Assembly: GCF_001922585.1 (NCBI RefSeq)
Contig: NZ_MRBS01000003.1
Location: 62,001 to 126,000, forward strand
From: Pantoea sp. 1.19
GTDB lineage: Bacteria; Pseudomonadota; Gammaproteobacteria; Enterobacterales; Enterobacteriaceae
Length of the DNA stretch: 64,000 bases
Direction of reading: 5' to 3'
Shown in pieces: positions 49,889-59,650 of the stretch; the stretch's first letter is position 1, and the number at the start of each line of letters is the position of its first letter. Below the pieces are notes generated by a model. That model saw nothing but the letters and a program-made list of their open reading frames with translations. It was not told where the DNA came from and searched no databases. Both the position numbers and the translations under genes were made by a program.

Positions 49889-50513
49889 GGGTATCTCCAC
49901 ATTCGGGCAGGGAGGACAGCCGCGGCGGCAGCGTCCCGATGAACAGCGTGGTACGCTTCACCGCGTTGACGACCGCACGCGGGGTAATGGTCGCGCCGGT
50001 AAACTGGTCAATTGTGCCACCGTCTTTACGTACGGCAAAGCGCGGATCCTGCGCGCCGGCGATGTGGCGACCGGTCAGGGTTAAAATCCAGTCGGAAACG
50101 CGGGTCTCGATTTTATCGCCCAGTCCGGGTGTTTCATGGTGTTCGGTGACCCGGGTCCCCAGCACCTTACCGCTGAAGTCGGCCGCCACCAGCAGCTGAA
50201 TATTACCCGAGTAGCCATCCGGTGCGGTACTCTCCACCACCGCGGCCACCGGGTGCTGCTGACGGGTTGCCAGCCACAGCCGGTGGGGAGCGGCGTTGCC
50301 CAGCGCCGGATCGGTGACAACGTAACAGGCGTGCTGCAAATCGTTATCATACCGATCCCCCGGCAGCACCTGATCGAACAGCGCCTGCTGCTGCAGCTGC
50401 GCCTGATGGCGAATGGTGGGTTTCGTGACGGTATTGACCACCGCGGTCAGCCCGGTGGTGACGGCGGCAAAAATCGCCAGCCGCAGCCCGTTCTTACGCA
50501 TTGCATCGAGCAT
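49881..50513 (-). CDS. rsxG: Rsx/Rnf electron transport complex subunit G
   Basis: Single-span membrane flavoprotein with FMN bound covalently through a threonine phosphoester; the flavinylation site is [14 protein letters not shown]. One N-terminal helix (residues 10-28) precedes a periplasmic FMN-binding domain. 210 residues. Overlaps rsxE by 8 bp and is 2 bp from rsxD. Confidence 0.95.
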   Translation of the reverse strand: MLDAMRKNGLRLAIFAAVTTGLTAVVNTVTKPTIRHQAQLQQQALFDQVLPGDRYDNDLQHACYVVTDPALGNAAPHRLWLATRQQHPVAAVVESTAPDGYSGNIQLLVAADFSGKVLGTRVTEHHETPGLGDKIETRVSDWILTLTGRHIAGAQDPRFAVRKDGGTIDQFTGATITPRAVVNAVKRTTLFIGTLPPRLSSLPECGDTHE

Positions 50514-50515
50514 GA

Positions 50516-51574
50516 TTACTCCTTACGGTGGCCGTAAACGCGCGGCTGAGTGTAATAGTCAATCAGCGGCACGGTGATGTTCGCCAGCAGTACGGCAAAG
50601 GCCACGCCGTCAGGATAGCCGCCGAAGCTGCGAATTAACCACACCAGCAGCCCAATCAGCGCACCAAAAATCAGCCGTCCTTTATTGGTCGTGGAGGCAG
50701 TGACCGGATCGGTGGCAATAAAGAACGCCCCCAGCATGGTGGCACCGGAAAACAGATGCATCAGCGGTGACGCGAAGCTTCCGGGGGCTATCAGCCAGCC
50801 GACCGTCGCGCACACCAGCAGTGACAGCAGCATCGCCAACGGAATATGCCAGCGAATGGCGCGATACCACAGCAGAAACAGCCCGCCGGCCAGATAGCCA
50901 AGGTTCACCCACTGCCAGCCGAGACCGGCCAGTACGCCGCTGTACATCGGCTGCGCCAGCAGCTGCTCAGCGCTGTGGCCGGCGCGCAGGCCGGTCTTGA
51001 ATCCGTCCAGCGGCGTGGCCTGCGTGATGCCGTCTACTCCCTGCTGCAGCTGCAGCAGGGTCTCGCCGGCCAGCGTATGCTGACTGAAAATCATGCTCAG
51101 CGTATCACCCAGCCCGGGATGCATGGATTGCAGCCCCTCTGGCGGCAGCCAGCTGGTCATCTGCACCGGAAAGGAGATCAGCAGCACCACGTATCCGACC
51201 ATAGCCGGATTAAACGGATTTTGCCCGAGGCCACCGTACAGCTGTTTGGCAATAATAATTGCAAAAGCCGTCCCAACCACCACCAGCCACCACGGCGCCA
51301 GCGGCGGCAGGCTGATAGCCAGCAGGACGCCGGTCAGCAGCGCGGAATAATCATTCAGATGTTCACGCGGCGCCGTGTTGCGCAGGGTGAGGATCGTGGC
51401 CTCACAGAGCAGGGCGGTCAGTGCGGCCAGCACCAGCTGTACCAGCGTTCCCCAGCCGAAGCACCACCACTGGGCCAAAATGCCCGGCAGGGTAGCCAAG
51501 AGTACCACCAGCATAATATTGCGGGTGCTGCGGTGATTGTGTGTATAAGGCGAACTTGCGATACGAAAAGCCAT
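50516..51574 (-). CDS. rsxD: Rsx/Rnf electron transport complex subunit D
   Basis: Multi-helix membrane subunit homologous to NqrB, 352 residues as in E. coli. The covalent FMN threonine is in [38 protein letters not shown] is another conserved run. Start codon directly abuts the rsxC stop. Confidence 0.95.
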   Translation of the reverse strand: MAFRIASSPYTHNHRSTRNIMLVVLLATLPGILAQWWCFGWGTLVQLVLAALTALLCEATILTLRNTAPREHLNDYSALLTGVLLAISLPPLAPWWLVVVGTAFAIIIAKQLYGGLGQNPFNPAMVGYVVLLISFPVQMTSWLPPEGLQSMHPGLGDTLSMIFSQHTLAGETLLQLQQGVDGITQATPLDGFKTGLRAGHSAEQLLAQPMYSGVLAGLGWQWVNLGYLAGGLFLLWYRAIRWHIPLAMLLSLLVCATVGWLIAPGSFASPLMHLFSGATMLGAFFIATDPVTASTTNKGRLIFGALIGLLVWLIRSFGGYPDGVAFAVLLANITVPLIDYYTQPRVYGHRKE

Positions 51575-54172
51575 TTAATCCTCTTGTGACTCAGCGTGCT
51601 GAGCTTTACGGGCCTGCGCCCGGGCGATGGCCGCTTCTATCGCGGCCTTGCGCGGATCGGCCGGCGCGGCGTCGGCGGCGGTCGCGGCCCGTTTGGCTTT
51701 GGCGCGGGCAATGGCCGCTTCTACCGCGGCCTTGCGCGGATCGGCCGGCGCGGCGACGGCGTCGGCGTCGGCGGCCGGGGCGTCATCGGCGGCGGTCGCG
51801 GCCCGTTTAGCTTTGGCGCGGGCGATGGCCGCTTCTACCGCGGCCTTGCGCGGATCGGCCGGCGCGGCGTCGGCGGCCGGGGCGTCATCGGCGGCGGTCG
51901 CGGCCCGTTTGGCTTTGGCGCGTGCGATGGCCGCTTCTACCGCGGCCTTGCGCGGATCGGCCGGCGCGGCGACGGCGTCGGCGTCGGCGCCCGGGGCGTC
52001 ATCGGTGGCGGTCGCGGCCCGTTTAGCTTTGGCGCGGGCGATGGCCGCTTCTACCGCGGCCTTGCGCGGATCGGCCGGCGCGGCGACGGCGTCGGCGTCG
52101 GCGCCCGGGGCGTCATCGGCGGCGGTCGCGGCCCGTTTAGCTTTGGCGCGGGCGATGGCCGCTTCTACCGCGGCCTTGCGCGGATCGGCCGGTGCTGCGT
52201 CGGCGTTGGCGGCCGGGGCGTCATCGGCGGCGGTCGCGGCCCGTTTGGCTTTGGCGCGGGCGATGGCCGCTTCTACCGCGGCCTTGCGCGGATCGGCCGG
52301 TGCGGCGTCGGCGTTGGCGGCCGGGGCGTCATCGGCGGCGGTCGCGGCCCGTTTGGCTTTGGCGCGGGCGATGGCCGCTTCTACCGCGGCCTTGCGCGGA
52401 TCGGCCGGTGCGGCGTCGGCGTCGGCGGCCGGGGCGTCATCGGCGGCGGTCGCGGCCCGTTTGGCTTTCGCGCGGGCGATGGCCGCTTCTACCGCGGCCT
52501 TGCGCGGATCGGCCGCCTGCTGCGCCAGCGGTGCCGTATCGGCCTGACGTTCGGCCTGGCGCGCGCGCGCTTCGGCTTTGCGCGCCGCGCGCTGCGCAAT
52601 GACCGCCGTGTTGTCCGGTTCGGCGCCGGCGGTGACGCTAACGCTTTCCCCCGCCGCGGCGCGTTTGGCTTTCACCCGCGCCAGCGCGGCCTGTACCGCA
52701 TCCTGTTCCTGCGCGGTCACGCTGCGCTTCGCCTGCTGGTGCTTCGCGTCACGCGCCTGTTTTTCACGTTCCAGCCGCTGCTGTCGGGCCTCAAAACGCG
52801 CCTTCGCCTCGGCGGTGCGCGCTGCTTCCAGGTCGATCGCGCGAATTTCGGCTTTCTCCTGACGATAATACTGCACCAGCGGAATGTTGCTGGGGCAGAC
52901 CCAGGCGCAGGCACCGCATTCGATACAATCATCAATATGATGTGCGCGTGCTTTGTCGTGATCGCCGCCCTGACTATACCAGTAGAGCTGCTGCGGCAGC
53001 AGTCCGGCAGGGCAGGCATCGGCGCAGGCGCTACAGCGAATACAGCCTTTTTCCGGCGTCTCTTCGCCCATTTCGGCGGCGGAGGGGGCCAGCAGGCAGT
53101 TGGTGATTTTCACCACAGGCACGTCCAGGTTGGGTAAGGTAAATCCCATCAGAGGCCCACCCATGATAACCATTTGCCGCGCACCGGGGGTGAAGCCGGC
53201 GTGGTTCAGCAGGTGGCTGACCGGCGTACCAATCCGCCCCCAAACGTTGCCTGGCTGGCTCACCGCCTCCCCGGTGAGGGTCACGACGCGCTCGGTCAGC
53301 GCTTCGCCGTCAAGGATTGCGCGCTTCACCGCCCAGGCGGTACCGACGTTGTGCATGAGTACGCCGATATCGGCCGAGCGCCCACCGTGAGGCACCTCTT
53401 TACCGGTCAGTATTTTGGTTAATTGTTTCGCACCACCGGAGGGATACTTGGTCGGAATCACCCGCAGCGTGATGTCTCCAGCGGAACCCAGCGCGCGGCG
53501 CAGCGCGGCGATCGCCGCCGGCTTATTGTCTTCGATACCGATCAGAATCTGGCCGGCCTGCAAAATCCAGCCGAGAATTCGGCTGCCTTCCAGCACTTCG
53601 GCGGCGTGATCCTGCATCAACCGATCATCGGCGGTAATGTAGGGTTCGCATTCGGCTGCGTTAATGATCAGCGTATTAACCCCGCGCAAACCGCCGCGCA
53701 GCTTGGTGGCGGTTGGGAAGCCGGCGCCGCCAAGGCCGGCGACGCCGGCGGCAAAAATTTTATCAACCAGCTCGCGCCGATCCACGGCGCGATAGTCAGC
53801 GATCGGCTGGCGATCGCCCCAGCGGTCTTCGCCGTCCGGCGTCAGAAAAATGGCTATTTCTGCCAGCCCGGAGGGGTGGGCGGTCATGTGCGGCGCAATG
53901 GCGTACACGGTGCCGGAAGTGGGCGCATGAACCGGCAGCATCCGGCCGGTACCCCGGGTCAGGGCATCACCGCGCCGCACGCGATCGCCGGGCTTGACCC
54001 GCAATTCACCTTCGTGGCCGATATGCTGTTTCAGTGGGATGATGAACCGCGCCGGCAGCGGCAGCTGGCGCAGCGGCGTACCGTTAGACTGGGTCTTATT
54101 TTCCGGTGGGTGGATGCCGCCGGCAAAGTCCCAGAGCGGTTCTTTTTTGAAAAAGTTAAGCAGGTTACGCAT
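51575..54172 (-). CDS. rsxC: Rsx/Rnf electron transport complex subunit C with expanded C-terminal repeats
   Basis: Peripheral NADH-oxidising subunit. The N-terminal Nqo1/SLBB-like part includes [18 protein letters not shown] and [12 protein letters not shown] (nucleotide/FMN loop). Two [4Fe-4S] ferredoxin motifs, [12 protein letters not shown] and [12 protein letters not shown], lie near residues 375-430. A charged helical segment follows, then nine tandem repeats of an [21 protein letters not shown] core with Ala/Asp-rich linkers from residue 554 to the end. 865 residues versus 740 in E. coli, the difference being largely repeat number and linker. Overlaps rsxB by 8 bp. Confidence 0.95.
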   Translation of the reverse strand: MRNLLNFFKKEPLWDFAGGIHPPENKTQSNGTPLRQLPLPARFIIPLKQHIGHEGELRVKPGDRVRRGDALTRGTGRMLPVHAPTSGTVYAIAPHMTAHPSGLAEIAIFLTPDGEDRWGDRQPIADYRAVDRRELVDKIFAAGVAGLGGAGFPTATKLRGGLRGVNTLIINAAECEPYITADDRLMQDHAAEVLEGSRILGWILQAGQILIGIEDNKPAAIAALRRALGSAGDITLRVIPTKYPSGGAKQLTKILTGKEVPHGGRSADIGVLMHNVGTAWAVKRAILDGEALTERVVTLTGEAVSQPGNVWGRIGTPVSHLLNHAGFTPGARQMVIMGGPLMGFTLPNLDVPVVKITNCLLAPSAAEMGEETPEKGCIRCSACADACPAGLLPQQLYWYSQGGDHDKARAHHIDDCIECGACAWVCPSNIPLVQYYRQEKAEIRAIDLEAARTAEAKARFEARQQRLEREKQARDAKHQQAKRSVTAQEQDAVQAALARVKAKRAAAGESVSVTAGAEPDNTAVIAQRAARKAEARARQAERQADTAPLAQQAADPRKAAVEAAIARAKAKRAATAADDAPAADADAAPADPRKAAVEAAIARAKAKRAATAADDAPAANADAAPADPRKAAVEAAIARAKAKRAATAADDAPAANADAAPADPRKAAVEAAIARAKAKRAATAADDAPGADADAVAAPADPRKAAVEAAIARAKAKRAATATDDAPGADADAVAAPADPRKAAVEAAIARAKAKRAATAADDAPAADAAPADPRKAAVEAAIARAKAKRAATAADDAPAADADAVAAPADPRKAAVEAAIARAKAKRAATAADAAPADPRKAAIEAAIARAQARKAQHAESQED
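51578..52513 (-). repeat. Nine-copy tandem repeat in rsxC
   Basis: 936 bp encoding nine units that each begin ADPRKAA. Unit lengths in order from the N-terminal side are 36, 36, 36, 38, 38, 34, 38, 28 and 28 residues. Cores are nearly identical in protein and DNA, while linkers vary ([26 protein letters not shown]). Such near-identity suggests recent slippage or recombination and makes the copy number liable to assembly error. Confidence 0.95.
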
Positions 54173-54743
54173 GTTTTTCTACGCTTATCACCCTAACCGG
54201 GATGCTATTCAGGTCCCATTTCCAGTTAGCTGTGGTGGTGGCTACCGGGCGCATTTCAATGCAATCGGTTGGGCACGGGGCGACGCAAAGATCGCAGCCG
54301 GTACAGACATCGCTGAGTACGGTGTGCATGGCGCGGGTGGCGCCGACGATGGCATCGACCGGACAGGCCTGGATGCATTTAGTGCAGCCAATGCAGTTTT
54401 CTTCGTCAATCCAGGCGACAGTGCGCACCGGAGACTGCGCCTGCTCGTCGCCCTCCAGCGGTTGGGGATCAACGTTGAGCATCCCGGCCAGTTTCAGCAT
54501 CACCTGCTCGCCGCCCGGCGCACATTTATTGATCTGTTCGCCGTTCAGTCCCACCGCCTCGGCGTAGGGACGGCAGCCGGGATAGCCGCACTGACCGCAC
54601 TGGCTTTGAGGCAACACCGCATCGATTTGCTCGACGATCGGGTCATCTACCACCTTAAAACGGCGTGAGGCGTAGCCCAGCAGTACGCCAAACAGCAGGC
54701 CGATTGCGCTCAGTACCGCAATCGCAATCCAAATCGCACTCAT
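54165..54743 (-). CDS. rsxB: Rsx/Rnf electron transport complex subunit B
   Basis: Ferredoxin-like electron carrier of 192 residues. One N-terminal membrane helix (residues 5-25) is followed by a four-Cys Fe-S domain beginning CGQCGYPGC, then two [4Fe-4S] motifs, [12 protein letters not shown] and [12 protein letters not shown]. It links RsxC to the membrane flavoproteins. Its start overlaps the rsxA stop by one base. Confidence 0.96.
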   Translation of the reverse strand: MSAIWIAIAVLSAIGLLFGVLLGYASRRFKVVDDPIVEQIDAVLPQSQCGQCGYPGCRPYAEAVGLNGEQINKCAPGGEQVMLKLAGMLNVDPQPLEGDEQAQSPVRTVAWIDEENCIGCTKCIQACPVDAIVGATRAMHTVLSDVCTGCDLCVAPCPTDCIEMRPVATTTANWKWDLNSIPVRVISVEKHA

Positions 54744-55324
54744 CAGAATTTCACCAATCCACTGAAGCCCATAAATGCCAGCGCCATGAGCCCGGCGGTA
54801 ATCAGCGCAATCGCATTGCCTTTAAACGGGGCCGGCACGTTAGCCAGCACCAGGCGCTCGCGCATACCGGCAAACAGCACCATCACCAGCGAGAAGCCCA
54901 CCGAGGCGCTGAAGCCAAACAGTGCGGCCTGCAGAAAGGTATGATTCAGGTTAACGCTCAACAGCGGTACGCCGAGCACCGCACAGTTTGTGGTGATCAG
55001 CGGCAAAAAGATACCGAGCAGGCGATAAAGCTCCGGGCTGGTTTTACGCACCACCATTTCCGTGAACTGTACCACGACCGCAATCACCAGAATGTAGGCG
55101 AGGGTACGCAGATAGACCATATCCAGCGGCAGTAAAATCAGGTGATTCACCAGCCAGGCGCAGATCGACGCCAGGGTGATGACAAAGGTGGTGGCGAGTC
55201 CCATGCCAATGGCCGTCTCCAGTTTTTTGGAAACGCCCATAAACGGGCACAGGCCGAGAAACTTCACTAAAACGAAGTTATTCACCAGCACGGTACCAAT
55301 AAAGAGAAGCAGGTATTCGGTCAT
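54743..55324 (-). CDS. rsxA: Rsx/Rnf electron transport complex subunit A
   Basis: Six-helix membrane subunit, NqrE homologue, 193 residues as in E. coli. Conserved Cys-containing runs [13 protein letters not shown] and [15 protein letters not shown] mirror those of RsxE, forming the membrane Fe site. First gene of the seven-gene rsxABCDGE-nth operon, behind a good promoter. Confidence 0.96.
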   Translation of the reverse strand: MTEYLLLFIGTVLVNNFVLVKFLGLCPFMGVSKKLETAIGMGLATTFVITLASICAWLVNHLILLPLDMVYLRTLAYILVIAVVVQFTEMVVRKTSPELYRLLGIFLPLITTNCAVLGVPLLSVNLNHTFLQAALFGFSASVGFSLVMVLFAGMRERLVLANVPAPFKGNAIALITAGLMALAFMGFSGLVKF

Positions 55325-55353
55325 TTTTTCGCCTGAAACGGTAAAAGCGGCTC

Positions 55354-55382
55354 ATTATCAGCTATTGAGTGCGTTACCACAA
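55354..55382 (-). promoter_or_regulatory. rsx operon promoter
   Basis: On the minus strand TTGTGG (55377-55382), a 17-bp spacer and GATAAT (55354-55359), about 30 bp before the rsxA ATG. No SoxR or other operator is obvious. Confidence 0.55.
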
Positions 55383-55447
55383 CCGTTCACCCAATCGGCG
55401 GCGGGCAAAGCGCACTCAGGATTAAATTACCAGGCTGTTTTACGCCG

Positions 55448-55903
55448 CTAATCGCGCAGGAAGGTGGCCTTAACCCGCTGAGAGCGGCGAAAATAGGGGG
55501 CGAGTACCGCGGCTGCGGCCAGCACCAGCAGCAGGTTTTGCACCGCTGCACCGTCGGCCACCGGGCTGAAGGCAAAACTGCGCAGCGCCAGCAGTACGCT
55601 TACCAGCAGCCAGACGATATAGTGGCGCGGCAGGGTGCGGCGGCGCAGGCAAAACAGCCAGGTCACCCAGCCGGTATACAGCCACATGGCCAACGCGATC
55701 AGCAGCGACAGCAAAAACTGCCAGGCAAAGCGCTCCTGCAGAGCAAACAGCGCCTCGCGCAGTGCCGGATGCATCAGGGCCGTCATATAGTTGGCCAGCG
55801 CCAGCGTACTGGATAGCCACGTTAATACCAGCCACGCCAGCGGCAGCAGCAGCCAGCCGGCAATGCGGGGAGCGACGGCGACGTCAGGGGATGTACCAGA
55901 CAT
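55448..55903 (-). CDS. ydgK: DUF2569 inner membrane protein YdgK
   Basis: 151-residue protein with four hydrophobic helices and the family end PYFRRSQRVKATF. Function unknown. The ATG at 55903 after GAGAG is preferred to an in-frame TTG at 55909. Located between cnu and rsxA, as in E. coli. Confidence 0.85.
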   Translation of the reverse strand: MSGTSPDVAVAPRIAGWLLLPLAWLVLTWLSSTLALANYMTALMHPALREALFALQERFAWQFLLSLLIALAMWLYTGWVTWLFCLRRRTLPRHYIVWLLVSVLLALRSFAFSPVADGAAVQNLLLVLAAAAVLAPYFRRSQRVKATFLRD

Positions 55904-56006
55904 AAACAACTCTCGGTTGGAGGAGGGGCGATCCGGTAAGGTCCAAACAGGTCACGCCCGATTTGGACACAGTATACGGCAGAGCACTGCGGCAATAAAA
56001 GCGCGG

Positions 56007-56222
56007 TTACTGGACGTAGCGCCAGACGGTTTTCGGCACGCAGCCAATATCAAACAGCCGGCCGCCGGACGCCAGTTCGGCGCGGCGATGATCGGCGGCG
56101 CGGTACATATTGATGATGTCGTGGGTATCGCTGAGGGAGTAGTTGAGATGATCAAACAATTTCTCAAGGCTCTCACTGCTGCTCACTTTGCGAAATTTCA
56201 ACAAATAGTCCTGAACAGTCAT
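56007..56222 (-). CDS. cnu: OriC-binding nucleoid-associated protein Cnu (YdgT)
   Basis: 71-residue Hha-family protein, same length as E. coli Cnu. It partners with H-NS/StpA in silencing horizontally acquired genes and binds ori[16 protein letters not shown] and [12 protein letters not shown] are the family hallmarks. Start at 56222 matches the family; three extra codons upstream are possible but unlikely. An unusual Cys occurs in [12 protein letters not shown]. Confidence 0.95.
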   Translation of the reverse strand: MTVQDYLLKFRKVSSSESLEKLFDHLNYSLSDTHDIINMYRAADHRRAELASGGRLFDIGCVPKTVWRYVQ

Positions 56223-56449
56223 GGTTTCCATTCAAAAATATAAACAGGATAACGGGCTGTGGCAGTGTAACTGAAAATGCATTCTGGTCAGTAGTAAGAA
56301 TCGCTGCCGCCGGGGCGTTTTGGGAGTTTTGAGAGTTTTCCCGCACGTTAAGTTCAGAAAATTACCGTGAATCTGGAAAATACGCTGGCACGCGAGTTTG
56401 CAGATGAAAAACCCGAAAAAAGCCGGTCCGGTAGCACTGACTTTGCGAA

Positions 56450-56461
56450 GTAATCGATTAC
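56450..56461. promoter_or_regulatory. Palindrome upstream of ydgJ
   Basis: Perfect 12-bp palindrome GTAATCGATTAC, 40 bp before the ydgJ ATG in a 279-bp divergent region shared with cnu. Its form is that of a LacI/GntR-type operator, but no regulator is assigned. The E. coli small gene blr, expected in this interval, is not found. Confidence 0.45.
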
Positions 56462-56501
56462 ACTGCGGTGCAGAGACCACGCTGCATATCGAGGAGAAAC
56501 C

Positions 56502-57539
56502 ATGAAAGAGCCGATCCGCGTTGGCCTGTTAGGCTACGGCTTTGCCAGTAAAACCTTCCACGCCCCGTTGATTGCCACCACGCCGGGCATGACGCTGGCG
56601 GCCATCTCCAGCCGCGACGCGAACAACGTTCACGCTGACTGGCCGGCGGTGACGGTGGCCGCCGATCCGGCTGTGCTGTTTGCCGATCCGACGCTCGATC
56701 TGATTGTTATCCCGACGCCAAACGATACGCACTATCCGTTAGCTAAAGCCGCGCTGCTGGCGGGCAAGCACGTGGTGGTCGACAAGCCCTTTACCCTGAC
56801 CGTCGCCGAGGCGCAGGACCTGGAACAGCTGGCGGCGCATCAGCAGCGCCTGCTGTCGGTGTTCCATAACCGCCGCTGGGACAGCGACTTTCTAACGCTG
56901 AAGGCGCTACTGGCCAGCGGCGAGCTGGGACAGGTACGCTATCTGGAGTCGCGTATTGATCGCTTCCGGCCGGAAGTGCGCCAGCGCTGGCGGGAAATGG
57001 CCGGGGAGGGCAGCGGTATTTGGTATGATTTGGCGCCGCATTTACTGGACCAGGCCCTGCAGCTGTTTGGCCCCCCGCAGGCGCTGGGCGTCGATTTAGC
57101 CGAGCTGCGTCCCGGCGCGCAGACCACCGATTATTTCCAGGCCGTGCTCTACTATGCCGATCGGCGCGTGGTGCTCAGTGCAACGATGCTGGCGGCGGCA
57201 GAGACGCCGCGCTTTCAGGTTCACGGCACCGCCGGCAGCTATGTCAAATGGGGCATGGATCCGCAAGAGGAACGGCTGAAAGCCGGTGCGCGTCCGGCGG
57301 CCGGCTGGGGACGTGACGATCGCGACGGCACGCTGACCCGTGCCGATGCCGGTGGCGTCCGGGCGCTGGGCTGGCCAACCGAGGCGGGAAATTACCCCGC
57401 CTATTACGCGGCGGTGGGCGAAGCCATTCGCGGCCGCGCGGACAATCCGGTGACGCCCGCGCAGGCGATTGCGGTGATGGCGCTCATTGAGCGAGGCATC
57501 GAGGCCGCGCGGGAGCGCCGGGTGCTGCCAGTGGTCTGA
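56502..57539 (+). CDS. ydgJ: Gfo/Idh/MocA-family oxidoreductase YdgJ
   Basis: NAD(P)-dependent dehydrogenase of unknown substrate, probably a sugar or polyol derivative. 345 residues with the Rossmann motif VGLLGYGFASKTFHAPL, the cofactor segment DLIVIPTPNDTHYPLAKAAL, EKP-type KHVVVDKPFTL with the conserved Lys, and the C-terminal sheet domain containing RRWDSDFLTL. The start follows GAGGAG. Convergent with add. Confidence 0.92.
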   Translation: MKEPIRVGLLGYGFASKTFHAPLIATTPGMTLAAISSRDANNVHADWPAVTVAADPAVLFADPTLDLIVIPTPNDTHYPLAKAALLAGKHVVVDKPFTLTVAEAQDLEQLAAHQQRLLSVFHNRRWDSDFLTLKALLASGELGQVRYLESRIDRFRPEVRQRWREMAGEGSGIWYDLAPHLLDQALQLFGPPQALGVDLAELRPGAQTTDYFQAVLYYADRRVVLSATMLAAAETPRFQVHGTAGSYVKWGMDPQEERLKAGARPAAGWGRDDRDGTLTRADAGGVRALGWPTEAGNYPAYYAAVGEAIRGRADNPVTPAQAIAVMALIERGIEAARERRVLPVV

Positions 57540-57563
57540 CGCGGGCCGTCCTCCGTTGCGAAC

Positions 57564-58568
57564 TCAGCGGGAAGCGGCGACGCGCTGACGCAGGGCACGG
57601 CGCTCATCGTCGTCGAGGAACGCAATCTCCAGCCCGTTATGCTGGGCCTGACGAATGTGCGCCGGCGTCAGGCCGGCCGCCGGCGCGGCAACGTCATACT
57701 CGTGCGCGAGTTCGATTCCCTGCACCGCCGGATCATCCGTGTTTAGCGTGGCCAGGATCCCGTGATCGAGGAAGCGCTTCAGCGGATGCGCGGCCAGCGA
57801 GGGCACGGTGCTGGTCTGCATATTGGAGGTCAGGCAGGACTCAATGCCGATGCGATGCTCTGCCAGATAGTCCATCAGCGCCGGATCCTCGACCGCTTTT
57901 ACCCCGTGGCCGATCCGCTCGGCGCCCAGCTCGCGAATGGCCTGCCAGATACTTTCAGGTCCGGCAGCCTCTCCGGCGTGAACGGTGACCCGAAAGCCGG
58001 CATCGCGGGCGCGGGTGAAGTGGCTCAGGAAGGCGCTGCCGGGAAAGCCCAGCTCATCACCGGCCAGATCGACCGCGGTAATGGCATCGCGATGCGCCAG
58101 CAGGGCCTCCAGCTCACGCAGGCAGGCCTCCTCACCGAAGGTGCGGCTCATGATGCCGATAAGCCTGGCCTGCACGCCAAACTGCTGGCTGCCGGCCCTG
58201 ACGCCATCGATCACTGCTTCAACAACGCCGGCGATCGGCAGCTGATGAGTCATCGCCATATAGCCCGGCGAGAAGCGCAGCTCGGTATAGTGCAGCCCGG
58301 CGCGCGCGGCATCCTCCATGTTTTCCAGCGCCACGCGGCGGCAGGCATCCAGTGACCCCAGCACTTTAACGCCCCAGTCCAGTTTTTCCAGAAAACTCAC
58401 CAGGTCCGGCTCGGTCTGCGTCACCTGCACATGGGGGCGCAGCGTTTCGAGGGTGTTCGCGGGCAGAGGGAGAGAAAATTCCCGGCCCAGGTCAAGAATG
58501 GTTTGTGCGCGGATATTACCATCGAGGTGGCGATGAATATCGGTAAGGGGAAGATCGTGTTGAATCAT
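57564..58568 (-). CDS. add: Adenosine deaminase
   Basis: Zinc hydrolase converting adenosine and deoxyadenosine to inosine forms. 334 residues (333 in E. coli). Zinc ligands appear in [32 protein letters not shown] and [10 protein letters not shown]. Functionally connected with the purine genes purR and punR/punC elsewhere in the window. In E. coli malY/malX/malI follow; here rluF does. Confidence 0.96.
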   Translation of the reverse strand: MIQHDLPLTDIHRHLDGNIRAQTILDLGREFSLPLPANTLETLRPHVQVTQTEPDLVSFLEKLDWGVKVLGSLDACRRVALENMEDAARAGLHYTELRFSPGYMAMTHQLPIAGVVEAVIDGVRAGSQQFGVQARLIGIMSRTFGEEACLRELEALLAHRDAITAVDLAGDELGFPGSAFLSHFTRARDAGFRVTVHAGEAAGPESIWQAIRELGAERIGHGVKAVEDPALMDYLAEHRIGIESCLTSNMQTSTVPSLAAHPLKRFLDHGILATLNTDDPAVQGIELAHEYDVAAPAAGLTPAHIRQAQHNGLEIAFLDDDERRALRQRVAASR

Positions 58569-58702
58569 GAGCGCACTCGCTTTTTATTTACAGGTGCAGG
58601 CCAGTATATAACGAATCCCCGGCGCAATGCAGCCCGCGCCGCGCAGACCCACTTCGCAAGCGCGCGCCGGTAAGGTATAGTCCGCGTTTTTCGGGAGGAA
58701 CC

Positions 58703-59563
58703 ATGTCGACGCCATCTACACGCCTAAACAAATACATCAGCGAAAGCGGCATCTGCTCGCGACGCGACGCCGATCGCTACATTGAACAGGGTAATGTGTT
58801 CATCAACGGCAGACGGGCCGCGGTGGGCGCGCAGGTCTTTCCGGGCGACGAGGTAAAGGTAAATGGACAGGCGATCGAACCACGCGAAGCGGATGATCTG
58901 ATTCTGATTGCGCTCAATAAACCGGTGGGGATTGTGACCACCATGGAGGAGGGCGAACGCGACAATATCCGCGACTTCGTCAACCACAGTAAGCGCATCT
59001 TTCCAATTGGCCGGCTGGATAAAGAGTCTCAGGGACTGATTTTTCTGACCAATCACGGTGACCTGGTGAATAAAATCTTGCGCGCCGGTAACCAGCATGA
59101 AAAAGAGTATCTGGTCACCGTTGATAAGCCGTTCGGTGATGATTTTATACAGGGAATGGCCGCCGGTGTACCGATTCTCGGTACGGTGACCAAAAAGTGT
59201 AAAGTGAAGCGTGAGGGGCCCTGCGTATTCCGTATCGTGCTGGTGCAGGGGCTAAACCGGCAGATCCGGCGTATGTGTCAATACTTTGGCTTTGAGGTGA
59301 CCCGACTGGAGCGTACGCGGATCATGAACGTCAATCTGAAGGGCATTCCGCTGGGTGAGTGGCGCGATTTGCATGACGATGAACTGATCGCGCTGTTTAA
59401 ATTACTGGAACATTCCAGTTCCGAAGAGAAGCCGGCGAAGAAGAAATCCCCGGCCGCCGCCATGCCGGCAAAGCCGACCGCAAAAAGCCCCGCCAGACCC
59501 CCGGCTGCGGGCGCCGGACGCAAGCGCTTTACCCAGCCGGGGCGCAAAAAGAAGGGGCGTTAG
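58703..59563 (+). CDS. rluF: 23S rRNA pseudouridine(2604) synthase RluF
   Basis: Pseudouridine synthase of the RsuA family that modifies U2604 of 23S rRNA. 286 residues: S4 domain ([20 protein letters not shown]), catalytic domain with Asp in [12 protein letters not shown] near residue 107, and a basic low-complexity tail ending GRKKKGR. It resembles E. coli RluF more than RluB or RluE, especially the [15 protein letters not shown] and [17 protein letters not shown] runs. ATG at 58703 after GGGAGG. In E. coli rluF lies elsewhere. Confidence 0.93.
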   Translation: MSTPSTRLNKYISESGICSRRDADRYIEQGNVFINGRRAAVGAQVFPGDEVKVNGQAIEPREADDLILIALNKPVGIVTTMEEGERDNIRDFVNHSKRIFPIGRLDKESQGLIFLTNHGDLVNKILRAGNQHEKEYLVTVDKPFGDDFIQGMAAGVPILGTVTKKCKVKREGPCVFRIVLVQGLNRQIRRMCQYFGFEVTRLERTRIMNVNLKGIPLGEWRDLHDDELIALFKLLEHSSSEEKPAKKKSPAAAMPAKPTAKSPARPPAAGAGRKRFTQPGRKKKGR

Positions 59564-59592
59564 TCCGCCCGGGGACCAGCCACCGCGGCGCA

Positions 59593-59620
59593 TAAAAAAC
59601 CAGGGCCGCCTGGCCCTGGC
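59593..59620 (-). terminator. ydgA intrinsic terminator
   Basis: Stem CCAGGGCC/GGCCCTGG with a GCCT loop, followed on the minus strand by six Ts; lies between convergent rluF and ydgA. Confidence 0.8.
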
Positions 59621-59650
59621 CGGTTATGACGCGGGAGCGTGAAGATCACT

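Noticed and set aside
51596..53137. 513-codon open frame antisense to rsxC
   Set aside because: It is a by-product of the GC-rich tandem repeats; the sense frame encodes RsxC with Fe-S motifs, and the antisense product is only low-complexity Gly/Arg.
56223..56480. blr small protein between cnu and ydgJ
   Set aside because: Translations of this interval lack the short transmembrane helix with an Asn/Arg start typical of Blr.
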